Source: Bacillus massilinigeriensis (GTDB taxonomy: Bacteria; Bacillota; Bacilli; Bacillales; Cytobacillaceae). From it: a DNA stretch of 64,000 nucleotides. Positions 25,598 through 35,039 of this stretch are shown here, piece after piece; position 1 is the first letter of the stretch; every line of letters begins with the position of its first letter. Made by a program: the position numbers and the translations under genes. The stretch spans positions 2,071,261-2,135,260 of the forward strand of contig NZ_LT630337.1 of the NCBI RefSeq assembly GCF_900117315.1. Direction: 5' to 3'. Below the pieces are notes generated by a model, which saw nothing but the letters and a program-made list of their open reading frames with translations, had not been told where the DNA came from and searched no databases.

Positions 25598-25942
25598 TTA
25601 TAAGATGACTCTGTCGCTTTTAATATGACTATTAGGTTGAGATATGACTAAAAATTCCACTTCTTGGTCTGACTCATTAAACATTTGATGTGGCGTAAGA
25701 GGAGATACCTCAATTCCTTCTTTAGGGTTTAATGAAATACGTTCTCCATCGACATCAATTATTGCATTTCCTGCTAAAACATAGAAAAATTGACGAGATT
25801 GTTGATGGTAATGCAATACCTCTTTTGTATTTGCAGGCATGCGTTCATGAATGACACTTAAATCCTTATTGTTAACTAAATGCCAACCATCACAATCATC
25901 TCCCCATTTGTAATGCTCTGCATTTTGTTGGCTAATCTTCAT
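25598..25942 (-). CDS. Cupin-domain protein
   Basis: 114 aa from ATG 25942. Single beta-barrel cupin with metal-binding motif 1 HYHQQSRQFFYVLAG (His-x-His and a following Gln/Glu position) and motif 2 PLTPHQMFN. Ends with PNSHIKSDRVIL. Small cupins may be isomerases or metal-dependent sensors; substrate unknown. Confidence 0.82.
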   Translation of the reverse strand: MKISQQNAEHYKWGDDCDGWHLVNNKDLSVIHERMPANTKEVLHYHQQSRQFFYVLAGNAIIDVDGERISLNPKEGIEVSPLTPHQMFNESDQEVEFLVISQPNSHIKSDRVIL

Positions 25943-26102
25943 TACAACCACTCTCTCCCCGTTTGTTGTTCAATTCAAACATTCGAAAATTTTCATCAGG
26001 CCATTCTTTATTACTAAAATTGCCTTTCTATTTAATTAGTAAGGAATAAACTGTCAGTTGTTGTTTTGTAATGTCCATATAAAAAGAGGATCAAATTCTC
26101 GT

Positions 26103-26930
26103 TTAGTGAATTTGCTTTTCAAATAAGACAAATCGGTCGTTATGTTTAGAAATTCTATTCAATAGAATTAGATTGATGATTAATATTCCGATTGATATTG
26201 TTATCGTCAATTGAACTCCGACAAAAAACAGCCCGCTCACTTGTCCAACAAGCAAACCGATGACAGGTAGGACGATAATTCCCCCAATGTTTTGAGCCTC
26301 TTGATAGGTCTTCACTCTTGATGAAATCAGTATGTTGATCAAAACCACAAGTAATATGACCATCGGAGATAATAAGAGGATCATTACAACCCAATTTGCC
26401 GATGGGAAGATTAGTTCGTCAAATAATGGGTACCCTAAAAAATTGATTAGAAATCCACATGCCAAGAAGCTAACCAATGATACAAAAAATGGTGGGATAA
26501 AGGATGCTATCACCTTACTAAAATATAATGATCTTATGGATATTGGCGACAGCAACAGGCTTTCCATCGTTCGTCTTTCCTTCTCTCCTACAAAACTATT
26601 CGCGGAAACGGTCATGGCCGTAATAATTGGTACTAGTAAAAACAAATTTGGAAGGATGAAATTGATAAAAATATAGACGATTTGTTGTTCAGTCGTATAA
26701 GCAGCTATGGAATCACCCATCGCAGTTGAGACAAAGGAATTTATCATCTTTTCCATATCCTTCCCAGCGGCCTTTTCCATGTCATAAACTAAGGATCCTC
26801 CCACTACCAATGAAGGAATAATGATAGAAAATATGATGGGAATGATGATTAATGTAATGATTAGAGTCTTACTTCTGACAATATCTAAGATATCCTTTTT
26901 GATAAGAGACTTACTAAAGAATTTGTTCAT
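26103..26930 (-). CDS. ABC-2 type transporter permease
   Basis: 275 aa with about six membrane segments, the first at about 24-46. The segment GEKERRTMESLLLSPISIRSLYFSK (short pieces EKERRTMESLL, about 112-122) is the conserved cytoplasmic motif of ABC-2/NatB-type permeases. It overlaps the end of the ATPase gene by 17 bp, so the two are translationally coupled and form one exporter. Cargo unknown; NatAB-like sodium export or peptide export are possible. Confidence 0.85.
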   Translation of the reverse strand: MNKFFSKSLIKKDILDIVRSKTLIITLIIIPIIFSIIIPSLVVGGSLVYDMEKAAGKDMEKMINSFVSTAMGDSIAAYTTEQQIVYIFINFILPNLFLLVPIITAMTVSANSFVGEKERRTMESLLLSPISIRSLYFSKVIASFIPPFFVSLVSFLACGFLINFLGYPLFDELIFPSANWVVMILLLSPMVILLVVLINILISSRVKTYQEAQNIGGIIVLPVIGLLVGQVSGLFFVGVQLTITISIGILIINLILLNRISKHNDRFVLFEKQIH

Positions 26931-27843
26931 GATTCTGCCCCCTAACTTTGAAGTAAATCGATTGTAAATCGGTGTTTTCCTGTGTTACAGAATAAATCGG
27001 ATCCGTTTTCAAGATCTCTTTCAGCAAAGTAGGTATTTCGCACTTAGAAGGCAAATCAAAGGTAACCATATTTTCACCTGTTAATCTGAATGGATACCCA
27101 AACTCATGTTCTGATGGATGAAAGGTAGTGTTGACTTTTACTGATATCTCTTTTATGTATTTATCTTCTAGAGCTTGTAAGCTTCCTTGTTCGACAATTG
27201 TACGGTTATCAATAATGGCAAAGGAATGGCATACGGTTTCCAATTGGTGTAGGACATGCGAGCAGATGATGATTGTCGTCCCAGTTTCTTCATTATATTT
27301 TTTCAAATATGCGAGAACCTGCTGGATTCCATCAGGATCTAATCCGTTGGTTGGTTCATCAAGAAATAGAATTTCCGGATTATGTATGAGTGCTTTAGCT
27401 AATGCAAGTCTCTTCCTCATTCCTGTACTGTACTTTCCAACCATTTTATTCTTATGTTCTGTCAATTCAAATAGATTCAAAAGCTCCTCTATTCTTCTTT
27501 GATCGGTCACACCATATAAGTCCCCGAAAAATCTTAAATTTTCCTCACCGCTTAATTGATGATAAAGTCCAGCGCTTTCTGTTACGATTCCTGATATCCT
27601 TCTAATTTCATCGCCATCAGTAACAGGATCTCTTCCATTAACTGATATCTCCCCCTGATCCGCCTTAATGACCCCATTTAAAATACGAATTAATGTTGTT
27701 TTTCCAGCTCCATTGGGACCAAGTAGCCCCACGATTTCTCCTTTTTTCACTTGCAAATTAACATTTTGCAGAACATTTTGCTTTTCAAATGATTTATACA
27801 AATTTTTTACATTGATAAACCCGATCATACCTTTTTCACTCAT
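26914..27843 (-). CDS. ABC transporter ATP-binding protein
   Basis: 309 aa: Walker A GPNGAGKTT (about 38-46), Q-loop, signature YSTGMRKRLALAKAL (about 137-151), Walker B ILFLDEPTNGLDPDG (about 157-171) and switch His in CSHVLHQ. A C-terminal extension of about 80 aa follows, as in exporter-type ATPases paired with ABC-2 permeases. The start codon is uncertain (ATG 27843 or ATG 27828), as no clear ribosome site is visible. Confidence 0.9.
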   Translation of the reverse strand: MSEKGMIGFINVKNLYKSFEKQNVLQNVNLQVKKGEIVGLLGPNGAGKTTLIRILNGVIKADQGEISVNGRDPVTDGDEIRRISGIVTESAGLYHQLSGEENLRFFGDLYGVTDQRRIEELLNLFELTEHKNKMVGKYSTGMRKRLALAKALIHNPEILFLDEPTNGLDPDGIQQVLAYLKKYNEETGTTIIICSHVLHQLETVCHSFAIIDNRTIVEQGSLQALEDKYIKEISVKVNTTFHPSEHEFGYPFRLTGENMVTFDLPSKCEIPTLLKEILKTDPIYSVTQENTDLQSIYFKVRGQNHEQIL

Positions 27844-27946
27844 TTCAATGGAATTTTTAGGGTGATAGTAGTTTCATGTTTTTTCGACATTGGACAAGGA
27901 AATTCCTTCAACTAATACAAATGATTTCGATTATGAACAAACAGAA

Positions 27947-27973
27947 AGGCAGAACCTCTAATATGATCTGCCT
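27947..27973 (-). terminator. Hairpin after mug
   Basis: AGGCAGA / TCTGCCT (27947-27953 with 27967-27973), about 140 bp after the mug stop on the minus strand. T-tract modest. Confidence 0.45.
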
Positions 27974-28113
27974 AAGAAAATTTTAATCCCACTTTATTAT
28001 TTATTCTTTTTATTCTTTACGTTCGTTGATATTTCAAGCCAATTTTTAGGAAAACCCGTTTGAGAAAAATTCTAAATGAAATATATATTCGTTGATAATT
28101 GTTTCTATGTCTT

Positions 28114-28626
28114 CTATTTCATTCCAAGCGCTAGTTCACGAAGCTCTTTATAAATGGAGACTATTTCATCCACCTTCAACCGTACTAATCCACTAGAAGA
28201 TGGAGCAACAAAATCAATGGTCCCTTCAATTACTGATTCCTTCTGCTTTCCCCATGAGATAGTCTTCTTTTTACTGAATTGCTGATACACGCCTTTTCCA
28301 ACAAAGCATACGATTTTAGGTTTGTAAAAGAGGATTTTCTCTCTTAGTTCCTCTCTACCTTTTTTGTATTCTTCGGGTGTAATTTCCTCTGCACTTTTTG
28401 TTGGTCTAGAGACAATATTAGTTAGGCCGTAGCCTAATTCCAACAACTGCTTATTTTCAGAAGGGTCAAATTTCCTTGGTGTTAACCCGGCTTCATATAA
28501 TAATTTCCAAAAGCGATTATTTGGATTAGCGTAATGGTATCCTGTTTCGCTTGAACGGATGCTAGGGTTAAAGCCAACAAATAGAATATTAAGATTTTTT
28601 TGAAGATGATCTGGAATTGGTTTCAA
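28114..28626 (-). CDS. mug: G/U mismatch-specific uracil-DNA glycosylase, Mug family
   Basis: 170 aa DNA repair enzyme of UDG family 2. Motif A GFNPSIRSSETGYHYANPNNRFWKLL (short key part GFNPS, about 17-21; family GINPG) and the PNNRFW segment are clear; motif B appears as PSSSGL (about 146-151). It removes uracil or thymine mispaired with G (family function). Start is TTG 28626 with GGGGTG 7 nt upstream. Monocistronic. Confidence 0.88.
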   Translation of the reverse strand: MKPIPDHLQKNLNILFVGFNPSIRSSETGYHYANPNNRFWKLLYEAGLTPRKFDPSENKQLLELGYGLTNIVSRPTKSAEEITPEEYKKGREELREKILFYKPKIVCFVGKGVYQQFSKKKTISWGKQKESVIEGTIDFVAPSSSGLVRLKVDEIVSIYKELRELALGMK

Positions 28627-29047
28627 TTGGATACACCCCTACACTCACGTTCGTTTGAGGGAAAGTCATTATTATTTATTGCGTTACATAATCTAGTATT
28701 TCAACCCTATTGTTTCTACCTTTTATTGTTAATTCGCTTCATTTTTTAAATAGAGAATAATAATTGAAATGTATATCCACACATTTCCTTCTTCCTTTTT
28801 GGTCGCTTCTAAAGATTTATTTCTGTTCCTCTTCATTTTAGTTGCTATATAAAAATAATAAAATCAGTAATTTCCATTCAATTGTTATATTTTTTATTTT
28901 TCGCCAGTGATGTTCAATTAACTTTCCCTATTTTACCCTATTATAAAGAAAATTTCGCCCTCTTCATATTCTAAATTTTAAATATGTATTTAGTCAGAGG
29001 AAAATCAAATAGCCTAGAAATCTATCTAGGCTATTATTATTTAACTA
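28627..29047. other. Intergenic AT-rich stretch
   Basis: About 420 bp with no reading frame that I can support. Only the terminator at 29009-29036 is evident. Confidence 0.5.
29009..29036 (-). terminator. Terminator of the RpiR-CapA-M20-MFS operon
   Basis: Stem AATAGCCTAGA / TCTAGGCTATT (29009-29018 with 29026-29036) right after the MFS stop. Confidence 0.75.
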
Positions 29048-30310
29048 TTATTTTACAATCTGATGTGGAATTGAATTGGAAGGCAAACCCTTTTCATCTC
29101 TCTTAACAAATAGAAGAAAAAGGATACCTGTAATAATAAAGATAATTGCGTTTATTATCATCGCATGATTAAAACCTAAAGCTACATTACTTCCTGCTGC
29201 TTCCACTATATTTCCTGTGACGATAGGAGAGAGTATTCCCGCAACAGTAACTAAGCCTGACATTGTGCCAACAATTAAACCCCTTCTTTCAGGTAATAAA
29301 CCACTCGCAATAACGGATGAAATAGTACCGACTGAAAAGGCAAACCCTTGACCAAGTGTTAGAGCAATAAGAATTAAAGTTAAATTTGATGTGATGGAAA
29401 TAATATAGAAAAAGATTCCACCTAAAATAACGGAGATTCCTCCAATAGGAACATATGACTTTCTAATAAGATTTGTCTTTTTATATAAATAATCGGCGAA
29501 GGTTGAAATAAAGATTGTCATGATTCCAGCTATGATACCTGTTATTCCAATAGTCACTCCCATTTTAATCATTGGCAAATGGGTGACCTTTACTAAGTAA
29601 ACTGGAAGCCATACGGTTGAAAATGCTGTTCCCCACATTTGAGCAAAATAAATAAAAAATGAGAAAATAAAGCTCGCAGAAAATAAGACCTTCACTATTT
29701 GTTTCCGATTTGCTTTTGGTATATATTCTTTGCTAGTTAACATTGGTTCCTCGGGTATTACTGGTCGCTCTTTGCCAAGAAAAATCCATAAAATTAACCA
29801 TATAAAGCTAAGTACTCCTAAAAATGCCCAAGCTACTCTCCACCCTTGAAGTTCTATCAAATTCACCAGGATTGGAGTGAGAACGACTGCACCAATAAAA
29901 GCCCCAAAATTGACCAGGGAAAATATCATCCCTTTTCGTCTTTCTGGGAACCATTTACTTAAATGACTAACCATTGTTGCCCATGTTGGTCCTTCCCCTA
30001 TTCCAAGTAAGATACGAGCGAAAATAAGCATGGGCAAACTATAAATGACAAATGCGCCTACTTGAACAACCGTCCAACAAATGGCCAAAATTGCTAACAT
30101 CTTTTTTGTTCCAATTTTATCTGATAATCCTGCACCAATAATTCCAGCGATAGAGAATAACCAGAAGAAACTGCTGCCAACAATTCCCCACTGACCTGCA
30201 GTTAGGTTAAACTCTTCCATAATGTGCACTGCAGAAAAACCAGCAATTGATTTATCCGCATAATTAATCATAAATAAAACAAATAGAAATAACGCAGTCA
30301 CCCATTTCAA
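29048..30310 (-). CDS. MFS transporter, anion:cation symporter (ACS) family
   Basis: 420 aa, twelve predicted membrane segments. The N-terminal NYADKSIAGFSAVHIMEEF (key part NYADKS, about 16-21) and WFPERRKGMIFSLVN (about 127-141) are typical of the ACS family (GudP, phthalate and organic-acid permeases). Starts with TTG 30310, 9 nt after AAAGGAG. Last gene of the operon; it probably imports the acidic substrate, such as an N-acyl amino acid, split by the preceding M20 hydrolase (inference). Confidence 0.87.
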   Translation of the reverse strand: MKWVTALFLFVLFMINYADKSIAGFSAVHIMEEFNLTAGQWGIVGSSFFWLFSIAGIIGAGLSDKIGTKKMLAILAICWTVVQVGAFVIYSLPMLIFARILLGIGEGPTWATMVSHLSKWFPERRKGMIFSLVNFGAFIGAVVLTPILVNLIELQGWRVAWAFLGVLSFIWLILWIFLGKERPVIPEEPMLTSKEYIPKANRKQIVKVLFSASFIFSFFIYFAQMWGTAFSTVWLPVYLVKVTHLPMIKMGVTIGITGIIAGIMTIFISTFADYLYKKTNLIRKSYVPIGGISVILGGIFFYIISITSNLTLILIALTLGQGFAFSVGTISSVIASGLLPERRGLIVGTMSGLVTVAGILSPIVTGNIVEAAGSNVALGFNHAMIINAIIFIITGILFLLFVKRDEKGLPSNSIPHQIVK

Positions 30311-30324
30311 ATATTATCACTCCT

Positions 30325-31491
30325 TTATCCGTTTAAAACTAATGAAAGGAACATTTTTCCAATATGAATCATTGAACGTTCATCTACATCAAATTTTGGA
30401 TGATGATGTGGATAGTTCTTTTCGGATTCTGAAAAACTTCCTCCTACATAAAAGAAGCAACCTGGTACATGTTGAAGATATTGGGCAAAATCCTCTCCTC
30501 CCATCAGAGGAGGTATATTTAATACATGAGAATGACCGAATACCTCCTTAGCAGTATTCTCAACGATTGTCGTTTCTTCGATTGTATTATTTAAAACAGG
30601 ATATCCTTTTTCATATTTGATCTTTGCTGTTGCTCCTACACCTCCAACTATTGAATTTGTAATTTGCTCAATTCTTTGTTCTATGAATCCTCTGGTATTT
30701 TCATCAAGGGTACGTACAGTTCCAGTGATTATTGCCTTTTCGGGAATAACATTATTAGTGGTACCGCTATGGAAGGTTCCTATAGTTAGAACTGCTGATT
30801 GTAAAGGATCGATTTGGCGACTAACAATTTGTTGTAGTTGCATGACCAATGATGCCCCTAAAACAATGGGATCAATACTTGAATGCGGAAATGCTCCATG
30901 GCCTCCCTGTCCGATGATTTCAATTTCAAAATTATCTGCAGAAGCATTGACTGGACCTGATGCAACGCCTATCATTCCAGTGGGTAAGATTGATGCCACA
31001 TGTGCCCCATATATCATATCGACCCCTTTAAGACAACCATCTTCAATCATAAATTTTGCTCCTCCAGGTGGTTGTTCTTCAGCAAATTGAAAAATAAATC
31101 GGATAATGCCTGATATACATTCTTTATTTTGACTTAGTACAGAAGCAACACCTAAAAGTGAAGTCGCATGAATATCGTGACCACATGCATGCATGATACC
31201 AGGTACTCTAGAGGAATAGGGGAGCTCTTTTTCATCTTGGATTGGTAAAGCGTCAAAGTCTGCACGGAAGGCAATTGTTTTCCCTGGATTCTTTCCCTTT
31301 ATTTCAGCTATAACTCCTCTTCCACCAACGTTTTCTTCTACTTCTAGTCCGCATTCACGAAGAAAGGTGGCAATTTTCTTAGGAGTTTCTACTTCATGAA
31401 AGGATAATTCAGGATACATATGAAAATCCCTACGAATGCATACTAATCTATCAAACAAAGCTTCTAATTGGTTAAAGAGTTTCTCTCTCAT
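30325..31491 (-). CDS. M20D-family amidohydrolase (N-acyl-amino-acid hydrolase)
   Basis: 388 aa zinc-type peptidase of family M20D. Motifs: RDFHMYPELSFHEVET (about 21-36), HACGHDIHATSLLG (metal ligands, about 101-114), EEQPPGGAKFMIEDG (about 137-151) and HHHPKFDVDE near the C-terminus. It would split the acyl or aminoacyl group from an amino acid. ATG overlaps the capA stop as ATGA, so translation is coupled. With the racemase at 44307 it fits an N-succinyl/N-acyl-amino-acid pathway. Confidence 0.9.
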   Translation of the reverse strand: MREKLFNQLEALFDRLVCIRRDFHMYPELSFHEVETPKKIATFLRECGLEVEENVGGRGVIAEIKGKNPGKTIAFRADFDALPIQDEKELPYSSRVPGIMHACGHDIHATSLLGVASVLSQNKECISGIIRFIFQFAEEQPPGGAKFMIEDGCLKGVDMIYGAHVASILPTGMIGVASGPVNASADNFEIEIIGQGGHGAFPHSSIDPIVLGASLVMQLQQIVSRQIDPLQSAVLTIGTFHSGTTNNVIPEKAIITGTVRTLDENTRGFIEQRIEQITNSIVGGVGATAKIKYEKGYPVLNNTIEETTIVENTAKEVFGHSHVLNIPPLMGGEDFAQYLQHVPGCFFYVGGSFSESEKNYPHHHPKFDVDERSMIHIGKMFLSLVLNG

Positions 31492-32789
31492 GAAGAACCT
31501 CCTTTAATTTTTCCAACTCCATTTTCAATATTAATTTCTGTTCCATATGGCTCACTTAAAACCTGAAGTCTGTTTAATATTCGTTCATTCGTTGTCAGAA
31601 CTGGATTCCCCATTCGATAAATAGGTTCGTTAAATCCCAACTCGATTGGATAAAGAAGGATTTCCTCTAGCGCCCCATCTTTCATGGTCCATAGTGGTAA
31701 AACAGATTCCCAAACCTCTGGATAAGTGCATAATCCCCTTGTATAACCATCGCTCATCGCATCTAAAGCCTCCACCACATTATGAGTGGAATCTAATCCA
31801 AAATTGTCATACATATCAGAAGGTTGACTTAGGACAGTTTCTGTTTGAAAGATAAAATTTCCTAAACTATAGAAAATTGGTCGATTTTTATAAATCTCAA
31901 TTCCTCTTAATACATGAGGGCCATGACCAATAATCGCATCCGCTCCGGAATCGATACATAACCGAGAAAATCTTTCCAAAAAATCTGCTGGTTTTTCCAT
32001 TTCCGCTCCTTTCATCTCATGGGAATGTATGCTAATGATAACGTAGTCAGCCATCCTTTTAGCTTGCATGATTGATTTTTCAATTCTATTCATATCCTTC
32101 GGGTGAGGAGCTGTAACCGTTCCTTCTTCCTTACCTTCAATAAAACGAGCAGAACCGAATAGAAAAACATCATTGCCTGGACTTGGCATAAAGCCTTCTT
32201 CAATCATCATGTTGGTGAAGATATTTATTTCTGTTGAATTTGCAATATCTTTTAATTGATTCATTTTTTCAGGAGTAATTACATGATTTGTTATTACTCT
32301 TAGAGGATTAATACCTGGTCTCCCCATCGTATCTGGACGTTGCTCTCCTGCAACCCACCAAGGATAACAAGTGGAAACTGCAGAGATAATGGCGACACGC
32401 CCTGTCGGAGTACCTAAATAACGTGGTGATGAAGCATCTGCCAAATGATATCCTACTCCTGAATGAACCAATTCATACTTATCAAGATTTTTATAAGTCG
32501 CATCAAGACCTCCATAAAGATAATCAAGTGTATGGTTATTCGCCCATCCAATCAGATTAAAGCCATAATCTTTTATCGTTCCTAAAACACCGGGTGAAGA
32601 CATAGCCCAAGTTCCTCCACTAAATGGACTAGGGTAGCCCTCATTCTGGTGAACAGTTGTTTCCAAATTGGTAAACCTCGCATCTGCTTGATTGATCATC
32701 TTCGTCAAGCTTTGAAAAGATTCTGTATTTGTCGGAATTGTTCGTGTGATAAAGCTATCCCCTGTTGCTACAAATTTCATCCGTGTCAT
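31488..32789 (-). CDS. CapA-family protein (PGA_cap metallophosphatase fold)
   Basis: 433 aa of the CapA/poly-gamma-glutamate family: N-terminal FVATGDSFITRTIP (about 6-19), NLETTV (about 41-46), WANNHTLDYLYGG (about 86-98) and HGPHVLRGIEIYKNRPIFYSLGNF (key GHGPHVLRG, about 289-297). No signal peptide is seen, unlike membrane CapA. It overlaps both neighbours by 4 bp in the RpiR operon, so its role is catabolic rather than capsule synthesis; the exact reaction is unknown. Confidence 0.82.
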   Translation of the reverse strand: MTRMKFVATGDSFITRTIPTNTESFQSLTKMINQADARFTNLETTVHQNEGYPSPFSGGTWAMSSPGVLGTIKDYGFNLIGWANNHTLDYLYGGLDATYKNLDKYELVHSGVGYHLADASSPRYLGTPTGRVAIISAVSTCYPWWVAGEQRPDTMGRPGINPLRVITNHVITPEKMNQLKDIANSTEINIFTNMMIEEGFMPSPGNDVFLFGSARFIEGKEEGTVTAPHPKDMNRIEKSIMQAKRMADYVIISIHSHEMKGAEMEKPADFLERFSRLCIDSGADAIIGHGPHVLRGIEIYKNRPIFYSLGNFIFQTETVLSQPSDMYDNFGLDSTHNVVEALDAMSDGYTRGLCTYPEVWESVLPLWTMKDGALEEILLYPIELGFNEPIYRMGNPVLTTNERILNRLQVLSEPYGTEINIENGVGKIKGGSS

Positions 32790-33664
32790 AAAATTCCACC
32801 TCCATTAAGATCTTCAATAAATGCATAAAACTTGCCGCTAATTTCATCAAAATCCTTTAATCGTTGTTGAGTCGATTGCGGCTGAAGAACCATCACTCCA
32901 GTTGTTAATACATTAAGAATGGAAAACAATGTCGTCATTCCTTGAGTTGCGACTGGTTGTGGAGCGTGGACCTTTATCATTAGGTCTGCATCACCTCCTA
33001 TAGGAGAAAGCTCCCCCTCAGTGATAGCTAACACTTTGACCCCCAACTTTTTTACAGCTTTAATAAAATCTAATATTTCTTTAGGATGTCGTGGGAAGCT
33101 TATAACAATCACAAGCCACTTTTTCTCTCTTTCTGTGATTAGATAATCTGATTGATCCATCCCACCCTTATAAAGATGGGTATTTCCTTTAATGGTATTA
33201 AGTACAGAAGATAGCCATTGGGCAGGAATATGACACCATCTGAAACCTACCACCAATATTTTTTCTGCATTTGTGATCATTTCAGCTCCTTTCTGGAATA
33301 ATTGAAGATCAAGTTCTTCCTCTGCATGTTTCAGAGATTGGTAGTCAGTTTGAATGACGTGGTTAGCAAAATTTTCTGTATTGATATTCTTATTGGTTTC
33401 TTGATATTTTCTGAATGGCCCTTGATTTTTTTGAAGGAGGATGGTCTTTTTTTGAATATCTTCTTGCATCGAGGTGTAACCATCATACCCAAGTGCATTA
33501 CAGCAACGGATAACTGTAGCTTCGCTTGTCTCTGTCATTTCTCCGATCCTTTTCGCTGAATGAATAGCAATTAGCGTAGGTTGTTCCAAAATGAACCTTG
33601 CAACTATTTTTTGGCTTGGAGTAAGAGAAGCGAAATGTGTTCTTATCCTTTCATTCATCGTCAT
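32786..33664 (-). CDS. MurR/RpiR-family transcriptional regulator
   Basis: 292 aa: N-terminal HTH_6 (LTPSQKIVARFILEQP then SAKRIGEMTETSEATVIRCCNALGY, about 13-60) and C-terminal SIS domain (about 125-265) that would sense a phosphosugar-like or other ligand. First gene of the RpiR-capA-M20-MFS operon; the capA start overlaps its stop. It is a paralogue of the regulator at 45457. No perfect operator was found upstream (33665-33767), only AGGATT/AATCCT halves. Confidence 0.88.
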   Translation of the reverse strand: MTMNERIRTHFASLTPSQKIVARFILEQPTLIAIHSAKRIGEMTETSEATVIRCCNALGYDGYTSMQEDIQKKTILLQKNQGPFRKYQETNKNINTENFANHVIQTDYQSLKHAEEELDLQLFQKGAEMITNAEKILVVGFRWCHIPAQWLSSVLNTIKGNTHLYKGGMDQSDYLITEREKKWLVIVISFPRHPKEILDFIKAVKKLGVKVLAITEGELSPIGGDADLMIKVHAPQPVATQGMTTLFSILNVLTTGVMVLQPQSTQQRLKDFDEISGKFYAFIEDLNGGGIL

Positions 33665-33767
33665 GTCATCCTTTTTATGTTATTTTTTGAATATTTTAGC
33701 ATTTGTAGGATTTCCAATCAATATATACTAAAAATGTTGTGAATCCTTCAATTTGAAGTAAAAAAAT

Positions 33768-33797
33768 GACCAGGGATGATATCCATTTTTCCTGGTC
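33768..33797 (-). terminator. Terminator after M19 dipeptidase gene
   Basis: Stem GACCAGG / CCTGGTC (33768-33774 with 33791-33797), followed on the minus strand by a T-run. It separates the two catabolic units. Confidence 0.8.
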
Positions 33798-33804
33798 GTT
33801 CAAG

Positions 33805-34875
33805 TTAGACAATTAGTTTATTATTTTTTAATAATTCATTAAAGACTCTCAAATAATTCTCACCTAATATGAGAGCAATTTCTTTATCAGAGAAACCGCG
33901 TAATATCAGCTCCCTAGTCAGATTTGAAAGACTTTGATGACCGTCAATGACATCAAAAGGAGTCCTGGGTAATTTTTCCAAGTCCTTCGAATCCACATAT
34001 TTCATTACATCCTTACACAAGTCCAAACCAAGAGCAACATGGTTGATTCCAACTAAATCAACGATATATTCAATATGATTGACTAAATTTTCAATATTAC
34101 TATTTTCATCATCATCTGAAGTTAATAGATTTGTTGCGTTTATTCCAATTACTCCATTTATACTTGCAATTGCTCTAATTTGTTCATCCGTTAAGTTACG
34201 CATTGTACCAGCTAAGGAACGACAATTTGAATGAGAAGCAATAATAGGCTTTTTAGTTATTTCAAAGACATCCCAAAAACCCTGGTCGTTTAAATGAGAC
34301 ACATCAATCATCATTCCTAGATTTTCAGCCTCTTTGATCAGTTCTATGCCAAAGGCTGTAATTCCCTCGCTACTTCCAGTCCTATTAGCTGAGAATTCAC
34401 TACCGCTTCCAACTAAATTCCTTCTGCTCCAGACAAGACCGAGATTCCTTACTCCAAGGTCATAAAAAACCTTAAGATTTTCGATATTATCCCCTATTGG
34501 TTCTGCGCCTTCCAATGATAGTAAAAAGCCAATTTTTCCAGTTTCAATGGCGAGCTGAATGTCAGCTGCATTTTGAACAAGCATGAGCTTATCTGATGAT
34601 TCAGTTATTTCTACATACAGGGATTTAATCTGTTCAATTGCCTTAGTTGTAGCATGATCAGGAAGAAAGGCGCTATCCACATAAACTGCAGCGAGGATTA
34701 CGTTAACCCCACCATTTAAAAATCTAGTTAGATAATCTGTTTCGATTACCCTTTGTCTCCCTGCTTTTCTTTGCATGTCTACATCCATTAAGAGGTCAAA
34801 ATGACCATCGATAATAACTGAATTCTTTTGTAGCTGAAATAGACGGTCTTCTATTAACATTCTAAATTCCCCCAT
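33805..34875 (-). CDS. Membrane-dipeptidase-type M19 peptidase
   Basis: 356 aa TIM-barrel zinc dipeptidase (renal dipeptidase family). IIDGHFDLLMDVD (about 20-32, first metal motif), LSLEGAEPIGDN (about 122-133), IDVSHLNDQGFW (about 191-202) and IIASHSNCRSL (about 215-225). M19 enzymes cleave dipeptides, often L-D, and some act on D-residues. Start ATG 34875; an internal ATG at 34860 with GGGGGAA is an alternative. Last gene of the peptide-import unit. Confidence 0.88.
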   Translation of the reverse strand: MGEFRMLIEDRLFQLQKNSVIIDGHFDLLMDVDMQRKAGRQRVIETDYLTRFLNGGVNVILAAVYVDSAFLPDHATTKAIEQIKSLYVEITESSDKLMLVQNAADIQLAIETGKIGFLLSLEGAEPIGDNIENLKVFYDLGVRNLGLVWSRRNLVGSGSEFSANRTGSSEGITAFGIELIKEAENLGMMIDVSHLNDQGFWDVFEITKKPIIASHSNCRSLAGTMRNLTDEQIRAIASINGVIGINATNLLTSDDDENSNIENLVNHIEYIVDLVGINHVALGLDLCKDVMKYVDSKDLEKLPRTPFDVIDGHQSLSNLTRELILRGFSDKEIALILGENYLRVFNELLKNNKLIV

Positions 34876-35005
34876 GCTTCTCCCTTTGTATTAAAAAATA
34901 TATTAAAAGGTTTTCTAGATTCCTCTAAACCAAAGAATAGTTCCCCTATCCCTAAAATAACTTAAGGTTAAATGAAATTTTTATAAAATCCATTCTAGTC
35001 AAAGG

Positions 35006-35034
35006 AATAGGCAACCAGAAATATGGATGCCTAA
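35006..35034 (-). terminator. Weak hairpin after serine hydrolase gene
   Basis: ATAGGCA / TGCCTAAT pairing between about 35009 and 35034, just after the stop at 35040. No strong T-tract, so it may be a weak or processed end. Confidence 0.35.
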
Positions 35035-35039
35035 TAGTG